This document shows positions 23,389-35,185 of a stretch of DNA of 64,000 nt, in pieces. The translations under genes and the position numbers were made by a program. The notes beneath the pieces were generated by a model that made no database searches, had not been told where the DNA came from, and saw only the letters and a program-made list of their open reading frames with translations. Source of the stretch: Rhodosorus marinus (taxonomy: Eukaryota; Rhodophyta; Stylonematophyceae; Stylonematales; Stylonemataceae); assembly GCA_029953675.1 (NCBI GenBank), contig JAMWBK010000005.1:2437001-2501000 (forward strand), given 5' to 3'. How positions within the stretch are numbered: position 1 is the stretch's first letter; every line of letters begins with the position of its first letter.

Positions 23389-26300
23389 ATGAGTGTAGCA
23401 GTGATGAATCCGATTGTTCAGAGCTCGGCCGCATCGGCCTTGCTGCAGTTGGACGAGCCGGAAGTAATTCTGCAGTCGCATGCTTTGCGGATCCTTAATA
23501 GCTTGGCGGACTCTTTTTGGCCGGAGATATCGCCTTCCGTAGCAAAGATACAGGATCTGAGCGAGAAGCCCAGCTTTCCGGATGCGAAGCTCGCTTCTCT
23601 TGTTGCAGCGAAGGTAAGATCGGGCATCAAACAAGACTCAGCCTTGCTCTCCCGGAGCTTTGGAGACTTCTCTGAGCTCTGTGAAAGCAATGGGGGGCAT
23701 TGGTACCCCCTCGTTGTTCTAAAACATGCGATGAATGCTGAATGAGCGTGGCTTGGACTTGAATAGATTCTTTTCCATCTTGGTGACTTGGACGAAGCTC
23801 TAGCCTATGCTTTACGAGCCAAAGAGCTGTTCAGCATTTCAGATGCTACCGAGTTCGCGACTACATTGCGCGCGAAGTGTATTGATGAGTACATAACCAT
23901 GCGAAATAAGCCGGAGAACGAAAGTGCCAATGCCGGAAAAGCACAGGGAATCACTGACGACCTAGGGTAAGCGCAGCGTTCTGAGCGTGCTGACTGCATA
24001 CGGATAGTTAATGCGAAGCGTGCAATTGTCCACAGGTTTGAAGAAAACAAGAGGATGGCAGCTCTCGAAGACGTTGTACAGAAAGTGCTTGATAGCTGCA
24101 TTAAGAACGGAGAGGTCCGGGAATCTATTGGCGTAGCGATTGAAGCGAAGATGCACGATCGTCTGGAGCAAGCTATTCAGTCATGTGCATCACGGGACGA
24201 AAGAATTGCGGCATTGAATTATTGCTTTGAGTGTTCCCAGGTACGAAAATAAGCGGTACTGCCAAGTGTGAGCCCTACACTCCAATGCACGGACCTGATC
24301 AACATACTGGAACTTGGCTCGTTCCCTCCTTGATCGTCCTGCAGTCCCTGGTTGCTTCACGACGATATCGAGCGGAAGTGCTGAAGCTCATTGCGGATAT
24401 GCATCGACGTGAAGAAGAGCCGGATGAGGTTGCCCTTGCGAATTGCCTTTCGTTCCTGGAGGATGCGGAACGCCTTGCCGAGCTCTTGGAGGGCCTTGTA
24501 ATGTCGGGTGACGAATCGAAGAGATTAGCTGCGATTCAGATTGCTTTTAACGTCCATGACAATGACACTCCTCGCTTCTTCGACAAGGTATAGCTGAATC
24601 TACCCTACTATCATCATCAATCGACTGGAGTCGCATATGCTTGCTTTGATTAACTGGACCACTGGATTGTGTCTCTGTTTCTCAGGTTGTCGCCTTGTTC
24701 GACTCAAAGGAAAAGCCGGAAGGCGAGGCGAGTGCCGAGGAGTCAGCGCGGAAGGAAGCGCTGCAACAGCTAAAAGATATCTTGTCCGGGAGCATTCCGT
24801 CGTCCTTGACTCTTGATTTTCTGAGTAATTATTCAAAAGCGGATTCGTACATTCTTCAGACAATCAAAAGCACACAGGACTCGAGAAGCTCTGTCTGCCA
24901 TTCCGCCCTCTTGTTCACGAATGCAATTATGCATGGCGGTAGGTCGACCTCGATTGGTTTGTCAGCTCCCCGATACTCCCTCTTTGAAGCTCACGCAGCT
25001 TCTATTCCGCTCATAGGAACGGCGATCGACAGCTTCCTGAGAGATAATCTGGAGTGGCTCGCTTTGGCAACATCCTGGGCAAAGTTCTCTGCAACCTCAT
25101 GCTTGGGGGTAATTCACGCGAGACACACTGCCTCAGCATTGAACCTGCTATCACCGTACTTGGCCACGCAAGGAGGTGCGTCTTCGGCATATTCCGAAGG
25201 TAAGATTAATCTGGGAAGTCAAAACCACCGGTGCGGCCGAGAGTGAAGATCACTTGGTAGACTAGGCTAAGTTGACATTTGATGCACTGTGCACTCAGGT
25301 GGGGCATTGTACGCTCTTGGTTTGATGTTTGCGAACGGGGGCTCCCAAAAACTTCAAAGACCAGAAGTAAGTCCACTTTAGGTAAACCTGGCAGAAAATG
25401 AGCGATCGCTAAAAAATCCTTGTCTACCGTAGTCTGCAACCCCAGCAGACGCTTCTGCTACACCGGAGGCCCTAAATGCGTCAGAGTATCTGTTGGCGGC
25501 TCTTCGGCGCGAGAGTGGGAATGAGGTCGTGCAACACGGTGCATGTTTGGGTCTTGGGCTAGCCGCTATGGGTTCTTGGGATGGCGTTGACGACAATGAT
25601 ATTTATGAGGAGTTGAAGCTGACGCTCTTCCGAGATTCAGCGGTACGAGCTCGGAGAAAGAAACGCATTTGCTGGAAAATTTCGTCTAATGGAGTACTCC
25701 TACCCCTTGGGTTGCTTGCTAATGCTATCTCCTCTGGTTTCGCAGGTGGCTGGCGAGGCTGCTGGGTTGGCCATGGGCTTGGTGTCCATTGGCAACGGCT
25801 CAGAGAAGGCGCTCGACGAGATGCTTACGTACGCAGAAGAAACTGAGCATGAGAAGATCATTCGAGGCTTGGCTTTGGGAATGGCTTTGACCTGCTACGG
25901 AAGGGAAGATGACGCGGAGAAGATAATTGAAACCATGAGTAGCAGCAAGGAGCCAATCCTGAGATACGGTGCTATGTATGCCGTCGCTATGGCGTACTGT
26001 GGTACAGCAGATAACAAGGCAATCAGAAAGCTGCTGTATACAGCAGTGACGGACGTGAGTGATGATGTGCGAAGGGCAGCGGTTATTTGCTTAGGATTCG
26101 TCCTGTTCAGGCACCCGAAGCAAGTTCCCAAGATTGTGGCCTTGTCAGCGGACAGCTGTTTCCCCCATGTCAGGTAAGCCTAAGCAACAGGTCTGGGAGG
26201 AAATCAACACCACATAGTAACGGGTGGATGTACCCCTTGCAGATACGGTGCAGCAATGGCCCTTGGCATTGCTTGCGCCGGAACTGGACTTGCTTCAGCA

Positions 26301-27590
26301 TCTGAGATCCTGGAAAGACTAGCAGCTGATCCGTCAGATTTTGTGAGACAGGTACTGCCAAGGCCAAAGACTATGATAGGACTGTTCGCAAGAGTTCACG
26401 TATGAGGCTTTTTAACCGACTGTTTCGGTTTGAAATTTTCTAGGGTGCCTTGATTGCCCTGGCGATGGTATATATGCAGCACTCCGAGGCTCGAACTCCG
26501 AAGGTTGTCGAAATCCGAAAGCTGTTCGAGAAGACCATTGGAGACATGCATGAGGATGTGATGACTAAGTTTGGAGCAATCCTGGCGTATGGAATTATTG
26601 ACTCTGGAGGCAGAAACAGCTCGATCGCGCTGACATCGCTATCGTACGTACCGCGTGGATTTGTCACCCGCTCGCTCTTCTATACCGGTACAACGTAGCT
26701 GACTATCTCGCTACCTAACGCTAGGGGCCACCGGAGGATGACGGCCGTTGTCGGCCTAGCTCTTTTCACTCAATACTGGTACTGGTTCCCTATGGTTCAT
26801 TTCTTCGGGCTCGCTCTTCGTCCGACGAATTTCGTGGCGCTGAACAAGGACCTGAAGTTACCCGTACTGGAGGTTCAGTGCAATACAAGACCTTCTCTTT
26901 TCGCTTACCCTCCGATGGGCCCACCGAAGAAGGTAAAGGCGGAGGAAAAGGCGCCCGTCGCGGTTTTGAGTGTAACTGCCAAGGCCTTGGCACGTGAATC
27001 GCGAAAGGAGAAGGAGAAGGCGAAAGCAGCTGCCTCGGCCAGTGGAGCGGAAGGTGAGACCTCCGAGAAGGAGTCCAAACCAGATGACATGGAAATCGAT
27101 GCGGTCGCGAAAAGTGAAAACGGAAAGGAGACGCCACCAAAGGCGGAAACTACGAAAGAGGAGCCTACATCCTTCATGATTTCAAATCCAAGCCGTATTC
27201 TCGACGAGCAGGCGAAGTAAGCGTTGCGTGCGATGCAGTTAGTTCCCTTGCATCGTTCTCTGGACTGCGTCTAATCGTTTATTGACGTTTCCTTTGTCAA
27301 ACAGGTCAGTAGTGTGGCCAAAGGAAGCTAGGTACCAGCCCGTGAGAGCGGATGGTGTTAGGGGTTTCATCCTTGTCAAGGATACGCGCCTGGACGAAGA
27401 GGAGACGTTTGTCGAGCTGAACAGCTTAGCCACTGCTCGAGCGCCGCCGGAGTCTGGTTCTTCCGTCGAAACCTCGGTACAAGTGTCCTCTGCGGCGAAT
27501 GAGCAACCAGGCCTCGATGAAGGGTCGGAGCCGGAAGCTCCCGAGCCGTTTGAATACGTTGATGAGGAGCCCGCCGATGGTGAGAACTAA
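23389..27590 (+). CDS. RPN2: 26S proteasome regulatory subunit Rpn2/PSMD1
   Basis: Rpn2 is the large scaffold of the 19S base that carries receptors for ubiquitin. The exons are 23389-23613, 23767-23966, 24036-24240, 24345-24587, 24686-24938, 25017-25199, 25299-25366, 25433-25642, 25746-26173, 26243-26351, 26444-26643, 26725-27216 and 27305-27590, all in phase, giving about 1033 residues. Recognisable blocks are HLGDLDEALAYAL, AKCIDEYI, NLEWLALATSWAKFSATS, YSEGGALYALGL, the toroid of PC repeats (HGACLGLGLAAMG, AGEAAGLAMGLVSIG, YGAMYAVAMAYCGT, YGAAMALGIACAGTG, KFGAILAYGIIDSGGRN) and FTQYWYWFPMVHF. A Lys/Glu-rich acidic insert (about 800-890) precedes the C-terminal WPKEARYQPV region. The tail is acidic. 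It is somewhat longer than animal or yeast Rpn2. Confidence 0.96.
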
Positions 27591-28073
27591 GCGTTAGGCC
27601 AGGCTTTATCGAAGGATTAAAAGGAACGAAATTGCCTTAGCAAAACCTCTTCCCAAACAAAGTCCAGAGGAGACTCCGAATAAGTGGGTCTATTTTGTCT
27701 GGAACCGACGCTCGGGCTCTTCAAACTCTAGCAAGTAGACGTAAAACTCGGAAGAAAGTTTTTGCGAGCAGTGCTCGAAAATCTACAGCGATAGATGCTC
27801 GCCATAGCAGGCTCGTGACATGGATGAGTCGAAGTCCATCGGTCTCTACGGGATCATAGTTACATCTACGCACGTGAGGTTGTTTGGAAACGAGCATAAG
27901 CTTCCATGAGCGGGATTGCGGGAGTTGCGCCTAGTTTTTCTCGCCCACTTTGAGCTGCAATCGTTTTTGAAGTTGTGTAGTTAGAAAAACTTTACTTCCA
28001 CGCATGATTCCTACCTGTACACGCAAATACAGTTCTATTTACAACAGCTAGCTTCTACTAAAAACAATTTGCC
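27591..28073. other. Intergenic between convergent genes
   Basis: These 483 nt should carry the 3' untranslated regions of Rpn2 and of the zinc-finger gene. I see nothing else in them. Confidence 0.5.
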
Positions 28074-28592
28074 TTAGAAGTCGCTGGCGGTGGTGAAACT
28101 TGGTTCGTTGCACCACGAGACTGGTGACTCTTTAGACCACGACTTGCTAGGACTTGGGCACTGTGAGCTAAAACTTTTTGCGCCGTCTCCGAGGCTGCTC
28201 CTTGGAGATCCGGAAGATAAGTCGCTTTTGTCATCCTTATCCTTATGCAGGGCGACACGATGTCGTTTCAAGCAGCTCTTTGTAGCAAAGCTTCTGCTAC
28301 ATTTGACGCAGTCGTATGGTTTCAGCTGCTGATGGACGATTCGATTATGTCTTGTCATCGATGAGTTTGTCCCAAACGATCGATCGCATTTACCACATGT
28401 GTACGGCTGCAGTCCCGAATGTACAGTTTCAACGTGCACTCTCAAGTTCGCCTTTGCGGCGAAGTTCGTCAAGCATTTCGAGCAGAAAAAGTTCTTCTCG
28501 TTCTTCTCGAGTCCCACGGGACTGGGAAGGGGTTTCACCTGCACCTCCTCCATTTCGTTAGTCTCGTTCAGTAGCAAATAACGCAAATCCAT
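28074..28592 (-). CDS. Small protein with three C2H2 zinc fingers
   Basis: An intronless frame of 172 residues starting at an ATG. Three consecutive C2H2 fingers are plain: FFCSKCLTNFAAKANLRVHV (about 35-57), YTCGKCDRSFGTNSSMTRH (about 64-86) and YDCVKCSRSFATKSCLKRH (about 93-115), each Cys-x2-Cys-x12-His-x3/4-His. Linkers of the GLQPY/QLKPY type fit the classic spacing of DNA-binding fingers. The C-terminal 55 residues are Ser-rich (SKSWSKESPVSW) without a domain. The first 30 residues are acidic. It is probably a nuclear DNA-binding regulator, but no specific orthologue can be named. Being intronless is unusual here. Confidence 0.85.
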   Translation of the reverse strand: MDLRYLLLNETNEMEEVQVKPLPSPVGLEKNEKNFFCSKCLTNFAAKANLRVHVETVHSGLQPYTCGKCDRSFGTNSSMTRHNRIVHQQLKPYDCVKCSRSFATKSCLKRHRVALHKDKDDKSDLSSGSPRSSLGDGAKSFSSQCPSPSKSWSKESPVSWCNEPSFTTASDF

Positions 28593-29574
28593 GCCGTCGG
28601 TTTTTTCCTTCCCTCTATTACCACTTGTACAACCGCTCTTCTCTGTTGATCACTGCTATCTCTTCCCCACGTCTCACAGTCAATAGTCCCGACCACGATG
28701 TACCGTTCTTATATGTTGTGATACTTGAATACCGGACACACTCAACACCGGATAACAGGGACGAAGTAGAAAATCATTTTCTTGCGGAGGGAGCATCAAC
28801 AGCGCAAGAATCACAAAGCCGCCAAGGCGAGCCCCGAAAAGCGCAGTACGAAAATCAACTATGGTGTCAGAAGCTGAAAACTCTTCAATTCTGCTACAAC
28901 CACGCCAGATTTCATCTGCCAGGAAGCCCAAGAAGAGGAACTGCCCACGTCAGAAATACTGCGAACTCATTTAGAGTTTTGGACCGGAAATTTCGAAAGC
29001 TACCGGGTAGGGAGAGGGGTGGCTCTTCCAAGCCATCCCCGTGCAACTCGACCAAACAAGAAAATAGAAGTCGTGGAGGACCCATTCCATCCTTATTATA
29101 TCATTTTCTGGAACAGGTCGGTTGTACTTACACGACCAAAAAATAGGGGTAATTATTTTCATTCCTTTACAAATTACAATTAAACCAAATAAATTTTGTT
29201 CGCTATCCCCCGCTCTTGCATTCCAATGTACCGCCCCTGTGAACTGCAATTAAATATTGATACCAAATTATGAACTTATTCGTCTAGTTATAGAGTGCCA
29301 AGTCGGACACCAAAAACCTCCCGCACTTTTCATAACTCTTGAGTGAATTCTGGGCCCATAGAGGTTACAGTTACACATCTACATCGAACTTTTTTCAATT
29401 TTTTTTCTCCGGGCCCCCAACGAAAATCACCGCCAAATTAGAATAATCGTAATTTTTGTGCTGTCCGCTCTGCCCTGCCAAACTCCATCGGCCGCTCTAC
29501 CGGAAATCACCAAAATGACTTTTCCATAGACAGAATTACAGCTCTGCCTGGCAATAAAAACTTCCCCAATGCCG

Positions 29575-29650
29575 CCCAGCTGTTCTCCGCAGCTAAACTC
29601 AGCTCTGCCTTGTTCTGTACCGCAAAACTCAGCTCGCCCAGCACCGAACT
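29575..29650. repeat. Imperfect short tandem repeat (AAACTCAGCTC)
   Basis: The phrase AAACTCAGCTC occurs twice, about 30 nt apart, each followed by a C-rich stretch and preceded by CCGCA(G/A). On the minus strand the repeat would read GRAEF...GEQ/TEQ twice. Confidence 0.5.
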
Positions 29651-29799
29651 TCTCTTTTCCACATAAAATTGGTCCTTTTATTCTTCGTCTAAACGAAAAC
29701 GAACTTTCCTCCCGATCCGCTCTGGCCGAAGTGTGCTCATTAGGAACACCGCCAAAAACGCACCGCCATTCGCTGCTGATGATGATGATATATAGACCA

Positions 29800-29856
29800 G
29801 TACGCACCCCCCCCCCCCACTCAACGCACCCCCCCACCCAACGCACCCTCCACAAA
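29800..29856. repeat. C-rich low-complexity repeat
   Basis: CGCACCCCCC-type units recur three times (near 29802, 29825 and 29840), with C runs of up to about a dozen. Polymerase slippage is the likely origin. Confidence 0.7.
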
Positions 29857-30232
29857 TCAGCTCCAAAAATTATCAAATATAATTTGTAGATCTTTTGTTA
29901 AAGGACATTTTTGTTCGGATATACGTAAAATTGTGATATCTTCGCAACGAACACTTTTTTTGAAAAACCTTTTTTTTTGTAGGTGCAGTACGTTTTAGGC
30001 GGTTTCCTTGAGAAAACTATTCGGGCAGAGCGGGGATGCGGGGGGGGGAAAGGTGAGGACGAAACTAGTCGTTTGGAGAAGGAGAAGGGCTAAGGAGCAA
30101 AGTGAACAAGTTTTGGAAAGGCTAAAATAAATTTAGATGTACATGCTTTTGCCAAGCGTATTCGGATTGTCTTAGTGCGACTACTAGACGTGTCGCAGCT
30201 CGGAGTTCATAAAACAAGTCGCCTACACTTGT

Positions 30233-30258
30233 GCGGGATGTACCACAGTACATCCCGC
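30233..30258. repeat. Perfect 11-bp-arm palindrome with 4-nt loop
   Basis: The arms GCGGGATGTAC and GTACATCCCGC flank CACA. All 11 pairs match. Confidence 0.85.
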
Positions 30259-30732
30259 CATATTCTTTGGAATGACTTACTATTTGATTACGCCATACCC
30301 AAAGAGCGTTTAAAACAAAACGAATCCTTTTTTTTGTATTGCCTTTGCGCTCCTGCGAACCCAGCCAGGTCAAGGTCGAGTCTCCCAATGCATGAGGTGG
30401 AGAGCATTTCTGGGCTCTTTTAGACGACCCGGACTGGTTTGCGGGGAGCGTTGGTTGATATTTATGTAGGCAGGCAATATGTATCTTTCCAGCGCACAGC
30501 AGTGAGTGAAAGCCCAGGCAGATAGAACAAATTCCCCAGTGCCTGTGATTTATATTTTAAAAGACATTGAATTAGGACACGCTGTCCCAGACGAATCTAG
30601 CGCAGCTGAAAGGATGTCCGGTAGGAAGCAGGATTTGAGGCCTTTTCGTCGCTTTCGCAAATCCGTTTTAAGACCTCCACACACATTCACTTGCTTGAAG
30701 AATATTAAAGCGTGGTAATTTGCATTCCAAAT

Positions 30733-30786
30733 AGTAGATTGTCTGTCCGCATATGGCCAAGGCCATATGCGGACAGACAATCTACT
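30733..30786. repeat. Perfect 26-bp-arm palindrome with 2-nt centre
   Basis: The left arm (30733-30758) and right arm (30761-30786) are exact reverse complements around AA at 30759-30760. The inner part reads CATATGGCC-AA-GGCCATATG. Symmetry stops at the next base on each side. The half-site GGCCATATGCGGACAGA occurs again at 31609-31625. Confidence 0.93.
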
Positions 30787-31342
30787 TCGCCATATCCGGG
30801 ACATAAATCGACATGGAGCCTTATTCACCGAAGGAACATTGTTTTTTTCTCGAAAAATTTCAACTGATGAACTTCAGATGCTTACTATATATATATGTGT
30901 GAACCACATGCTCCCAAGCCCAGGATGTTTTGTAACTGAACGTTGGCCCAGTGCTCCAATAGGAAATCGAGATTGTCGTCTATAACAGACGGGCTGAGCT
31001 GCTAGTCTATGTGAGTAAGCATATCACACATTTTGTCGTTGAGAACGGCCAAGACACCGACACTTCTCCGTGGGTGAGCTTTTCGAGTTTCTCTCAAGCG
31101 CTCCACTCCCACTCCCTCCTCCACGCACTCCCAGAGGCGTATGTATGAGTGTGAACGCGTAGATGGAAAAGGTTGCTCACAATGTACAATGTGGCCAATT
31201 TTTTGATAATGCTTTTCGAAGAAAATTGTTCTGCAATTTGCGGAATTCGCTTTGCGGTTGTCAATCTGTTCACTGGACTATTTGGAGCTCAAGCGGCCTT
31301 TTCCATCTTCTCCAACGAGGGTGTTCCGCATCCGGGTGTGGT

Positions 31343-31364
31343 GGAATGTGCATATGCACATTCC
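31343..31364. repeat. Perfect 22-bp palindrome without loop
   Basis: GGAATGTGCATATGCACATT and its last two bases form one uninterrupted palindrome centred on CATATG, the same core hexamer as the larger palindrome 600 nt upstream. Confidence 0.88.
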
Positions 31365-31608
31365 AGTCGCTGATTCCTGTTCCCCGCAAAACGTTCTCCC
31401 ATAAACCAATCAAAAGAAGCGTTGTTATTTTTGGGAGCTGCGTGAGCAAAACAGAGGGCACTTTTGTTTCGAACCCCAACAAGTCCATACGTACTTTACA
31501 AGCGGTCCGAGCGCTGGCTGAGGTGCGCGCATCTCCCCAATCCGGATGCAAAGAATGCCCGGGCGGAGCCTCAGACAAGAGATTTCAAATGGGCCACTCT
31601 TGTCTCGA

Positions 31609-31625
31609 GGCCATATGCGGACAGA
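31609..31625. repeat. Half-copy of the 30.7-kb palindrome
   Basis: GGCCATATGCGGACAGA is identical to 17 nt of the right arm of the 26-bp palindrome. The match ends after this point. Confidence 0.8.
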
Positions 31626-34106
31626 TCCCCTGGTGGTGGTTGAGCGCAGGTAGGTATTCACAATGACCTCTAAGATGGAATGTAGGAGAACTTGGTTCGT
31701 TGCAGTTCTCCATGTTCTTGATTTGAAATGTGACGTCTTAGCCTTTGCTCAATGAATGGAGTCCTCGGCAGGGGAAAAAAGTGGAAATCCAACGCATTGG
31801 TATGATTTCCACCAAAAATTTTAGCTATGCAAATTCTCCAACCTGATTCGCCACATAGTGGCAGCTTAACCATAAAACGAAGCGGGGACTGGCCGTTAAC
31901 CAATGGTGACGAGATTCTTACATCCATAGCATTTCCCTCTAGATCCTAGTCTGCTACCCAGCTGAGGAGATTCTCTAGCGTAGCTGTTCTAGCTTTCCTC
32001 AGCCAAACCATCCACGGCTGTAGTAGCTACAAACGGATAGGGATAAAATCTGGAAACGTAAAAAGGCGAAGGTTCGGCCACGAGCGCGGAGAGCGGAAAG
32101 CGGACTATTGCATACTCTCAGTGACAAAAAATTCGTTGAATACTGATATACGTTCAGACGACATTCAAAACGACGATTGGGGAGCTTGAACAATGAAGAA
32201 GCTGCCGAGGAGTGGAACTGGAAAATTGTCTGCGGTGCGCTCTGGTGGGAGTGTATGTCTACCATGCAAACTGATCTAGCCAAAACGAAAACAAGGGCAG
32301 TCGGAATACTGGCGTATTGCCCCATAGGTGGTATGTAGTTGTGCTGAACTAGATCGAAAAACTGCCCAGGGAAGAAACCTAGACTATGCAATCAATGAGC
32401 ACGTGGCTCGTGAACCCTCCGGCACGCATCGGCAACCATGCTCACAGGAAATTTGGAGCTGCGGGGAGTGTATGAAAAGGACGTCACTACTGCGATTTTT
32501 GCGCGAAAAGCTTTGGATGTGTCCCACGCCTTTGGACGATGAAAGACGACAAGCGTATGTGGATCTGGCGTCCAAGTACCTTCCTTGACACACCGTTTTA
32601 TGGTCGTTGGCAATTTCTTGTTTAGTTGCGCGGAAGATGCGGGCACTGGCGAATTTTATAGAGTGGTTCAGCGAACGCGTAGACCAGCCGCCTTGGCTTG
32701 CTTTGCTTCATCGGGTTTCGTTAGAATATTGCGTTTATGCCCCAGGTCGACTAACAAGATAGGCACAACTCAAGCTCATCTCGAGGTAGCATCATGCATA
32801 GATTTGAAGCTGAACATTTCAGCAACATCATGGAGAGCGATAAGAATCTCACTCGGAGCGATGAACAGTCCGGATCAATTGCCACACGTTCCTGTCCGCG
32901 GATACACGACCAGCAAAAGCCCTCCACCGTCCAGATGACTAAGCTTTCTCAGAATGGGGGAAGGTGAACCCAGGTTCATGGGACAATATCGTTTTGACCA
33001 AATTGACGTTCAGAAGTAATCGTTCCAGCATATACGTACGCCAAAGACACCCCTCTGCATAACACAACGGAAAATCATGCAGCTGTAGCAAGTAGGAAGG
33101 TTACGCAGAAGATCGATTGCTCTCCACCACGAGAAGAAGAACACCACACCCCCGATCAGCTCTCACAAAAACCAAGGCCAGCCAATACCATAGCTTCAAT
33201 GGATTCAATCAAAGACGATATCATATCCTCCAATCATTTTGCTAAATAACGTTTTAAATGACTAGATCAATCACGATCAACAAATCCACCTGGAATTCTG
33301 ACCCGAGATCCAAACAAGGGCCAATGCAATGTAAACTTGAAAGTAGGTTATTTTAAGCTCACCAAGTCTTCTACCCGATCTGGAGCCTGGTGTCTGGCAC
33401 CGCAGGAAACGAATAGCAGTTTGAAAATCACAACAAAAAACTGTAGATATCACGAACATCGGTTGCTAGCAAGAAGGGGGGGGAGGGGGTGAAGCGAGCG
33501 CCTGTGATGTTTGTTTTTTGTTCTTTTTTGAGGAGGTAAAGAAGATCTTCGAATCTCAGCAATGAGTGCAGATGGAATAAAAGCGAAAGATACTCCCCGT
33601 ACAGACCGCTTGGTTGCCAAAGAGTATGGATCGTTTATTTCTTTGTTTTCAATATATCTCATTTACATCAGAGTTATTTCGAGGGGTGATAAAGTTTGTT
33701 TCGGTTGTTATCAGGTACGATATCATTCTGGGGCGTAGTTCTGAATGAGAGGAAGGGAGGGGGGGAGCGAGATAATGCTCTTGCCACACGTTTCTGATTT
33801 TTGCTTTTTTCTTCTCTTGGTTGATGAGATTTTTACGACGAAGAAGAGAGCAGGGCAAGGGGGGTAGGGATGGTGCGGCAGGTTTGGACGGGGGGGCTGC
33901 AGGATTGATAGTATGTGAATTGGAGAGAAGGTTTTGGGGCAGGTGATAACGGTGTATTATAATTGGGGAAAAGTTTTTCGGGGAGGTGGGACACAGACGC
34001 GCGTGCGAGAGCGATTTGAGGGACGTATTTTGGTGTGCGGTGTGAGTATTTGGTTGTAGTGTAGTTCTTGATTGGTTTCATTTGTGTTGATTGATAGGGG
34101 GGAAGG

Positions 34107-34916
34107 ATGTCGTTCCAGTTGCCAGACCTGCCGTACGCTTATGAGGCCCTGGAGCCTCATATTGATTCGCTGACGATGAACATTCATCACACGAAGCATC
34201 ACAACACATACATCACCAATGTCAATGGAGTGCTTGGGGGAGAGAATGGAGCCCCGATCAAGGTAGGTTGCTGTTTGACGTCGACCGCGGCGATGAACAT
34301 CGTTGCTCATGTTCTTTTTGTCGTGGTCAGGGTCTATCTCTTGAGGCGATGCAGGGGGCTGTTTCGACCCTCCCAGATAACATCAAGACTGCCGTGAGGA
34401 ACAGTGGAGGAGGACATTACAATCACTGCATGTTTTGGACTGTGATGGGCGGAGTCGGAACCGCCAACTCTGCACCCTTCGGAGAGCTGAAGGAGAAGAT
34501 CGATGGCACTTTCGGCGCTTTGGACGAAATGAAGAAACTTGTAAGTCATCATGAATCCATCCGCTCTAGGCTGAGCCTGTCTGACGACCCAAATCCCCTA
34601 TGCACAGTTTAACACCGCGGCGGCTACTCGATTTGGGTCCGGGTGGGCCTGGTTGTGCGTTGCAGAAGATAAGTCCCTCTACATCACCTCTACCCCTAAT
34701 CAAGACAACCCGCTGATGACAGGCATTGCCGACAAGCCTGGAACTCCAATTTTGGGCCTGGATGTTTGGGAACATGCCTATTACCTGAAGTACAGGAATC
34801 TTCGAGCTGACTACATCGCGGCGTTCTGGAACGTTGTCAACTGGGACAAGGTTGTGGAGAACTACGAATCTGCCCTCAGCGGTGGAACTGCCGTGTTTGA
34901 CGTGCCCCTCGCGTAG
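34107..34916 (+). CDS. SOD2: Manganese superoxide dismutase, bacterial-like
   Basis: Mn/Fe superoxide dismutase converts superoxide to O2 and H2O2. Three exons keep phase: 34107-34262, 34331-34540 and 34608-34916, giving 224 residues. The predicted metal ligands are His27 (in IHHTKHH), His84 (in HYNHCMFW), Asp174 and His178 (in [12 protein letters not shown]). GGGHYNH and NQDNPLM favour the Mn rather than the Fe type. The N-terminus starts directly with the fold ([16 protein letters not shown]) and has no presequence, so the enzyme is probably cytosolic. The sequence resembles bacterial SodA more than mitochondrial SOD2 in [11 protein letters not shown] and in GSGWAWL. It faces the NAD(P)HX epimerase gene tail to tail, 269 nt apart. 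Confidence 0.95.
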
Positions 34917-35185
34917 TAAAGTACTTAAGCCAAGCTTTAGTTGATCGAATGCATCTCTTCTTCTCCCCGGTCAAGCCCTTAGCGTAGAGAGACTGCAGGT
35001 CCATACCTCCTGAGAGTCTCTGGGTTGATTCCAGAACAGCGATGTGGTGTTACTCTACAGTAGAGTGTATGGACCGATACACGCTATTCTAAACCAATGC
35101 CCAACCGTCGCCAACGCGCCTGTTCGATTAGCTAAGCTGAGAGCAGTGAGTGGCTACGATTTTTCCCCTCTTGCTCATGCTCCAA

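Larger units (their letters stand above)
28593..34106. other. Gene-poor 5.5-kb block with palindromes
   Basis: No conserved gene is visible. The longest frames (28625-29146 and 31163-31666) show no known motif. The block holds C-rich low-complexity DNA (29800-29860), short repeats (29540-29660), three palindromes (30233-30258, 30733-30786, 31343-31364) and AT-rich patches. From about 33840 to 34106 the + strand is G/T-rich, the leader of the MnSOD gene. Confidence 0.45.

Noticed and set aside
28625-29146. 173-codon plus-strand open frame
   Set aside because: Starts at a non-ATG codon, has low-complexity basic composition and no recognisable motif.
31163-31666. 167-codon plus-strand open frame
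   Set aside because: No ATG-supported conserved motif, spans a palindrome and half-copy repeat, composition like noncoding DNA.
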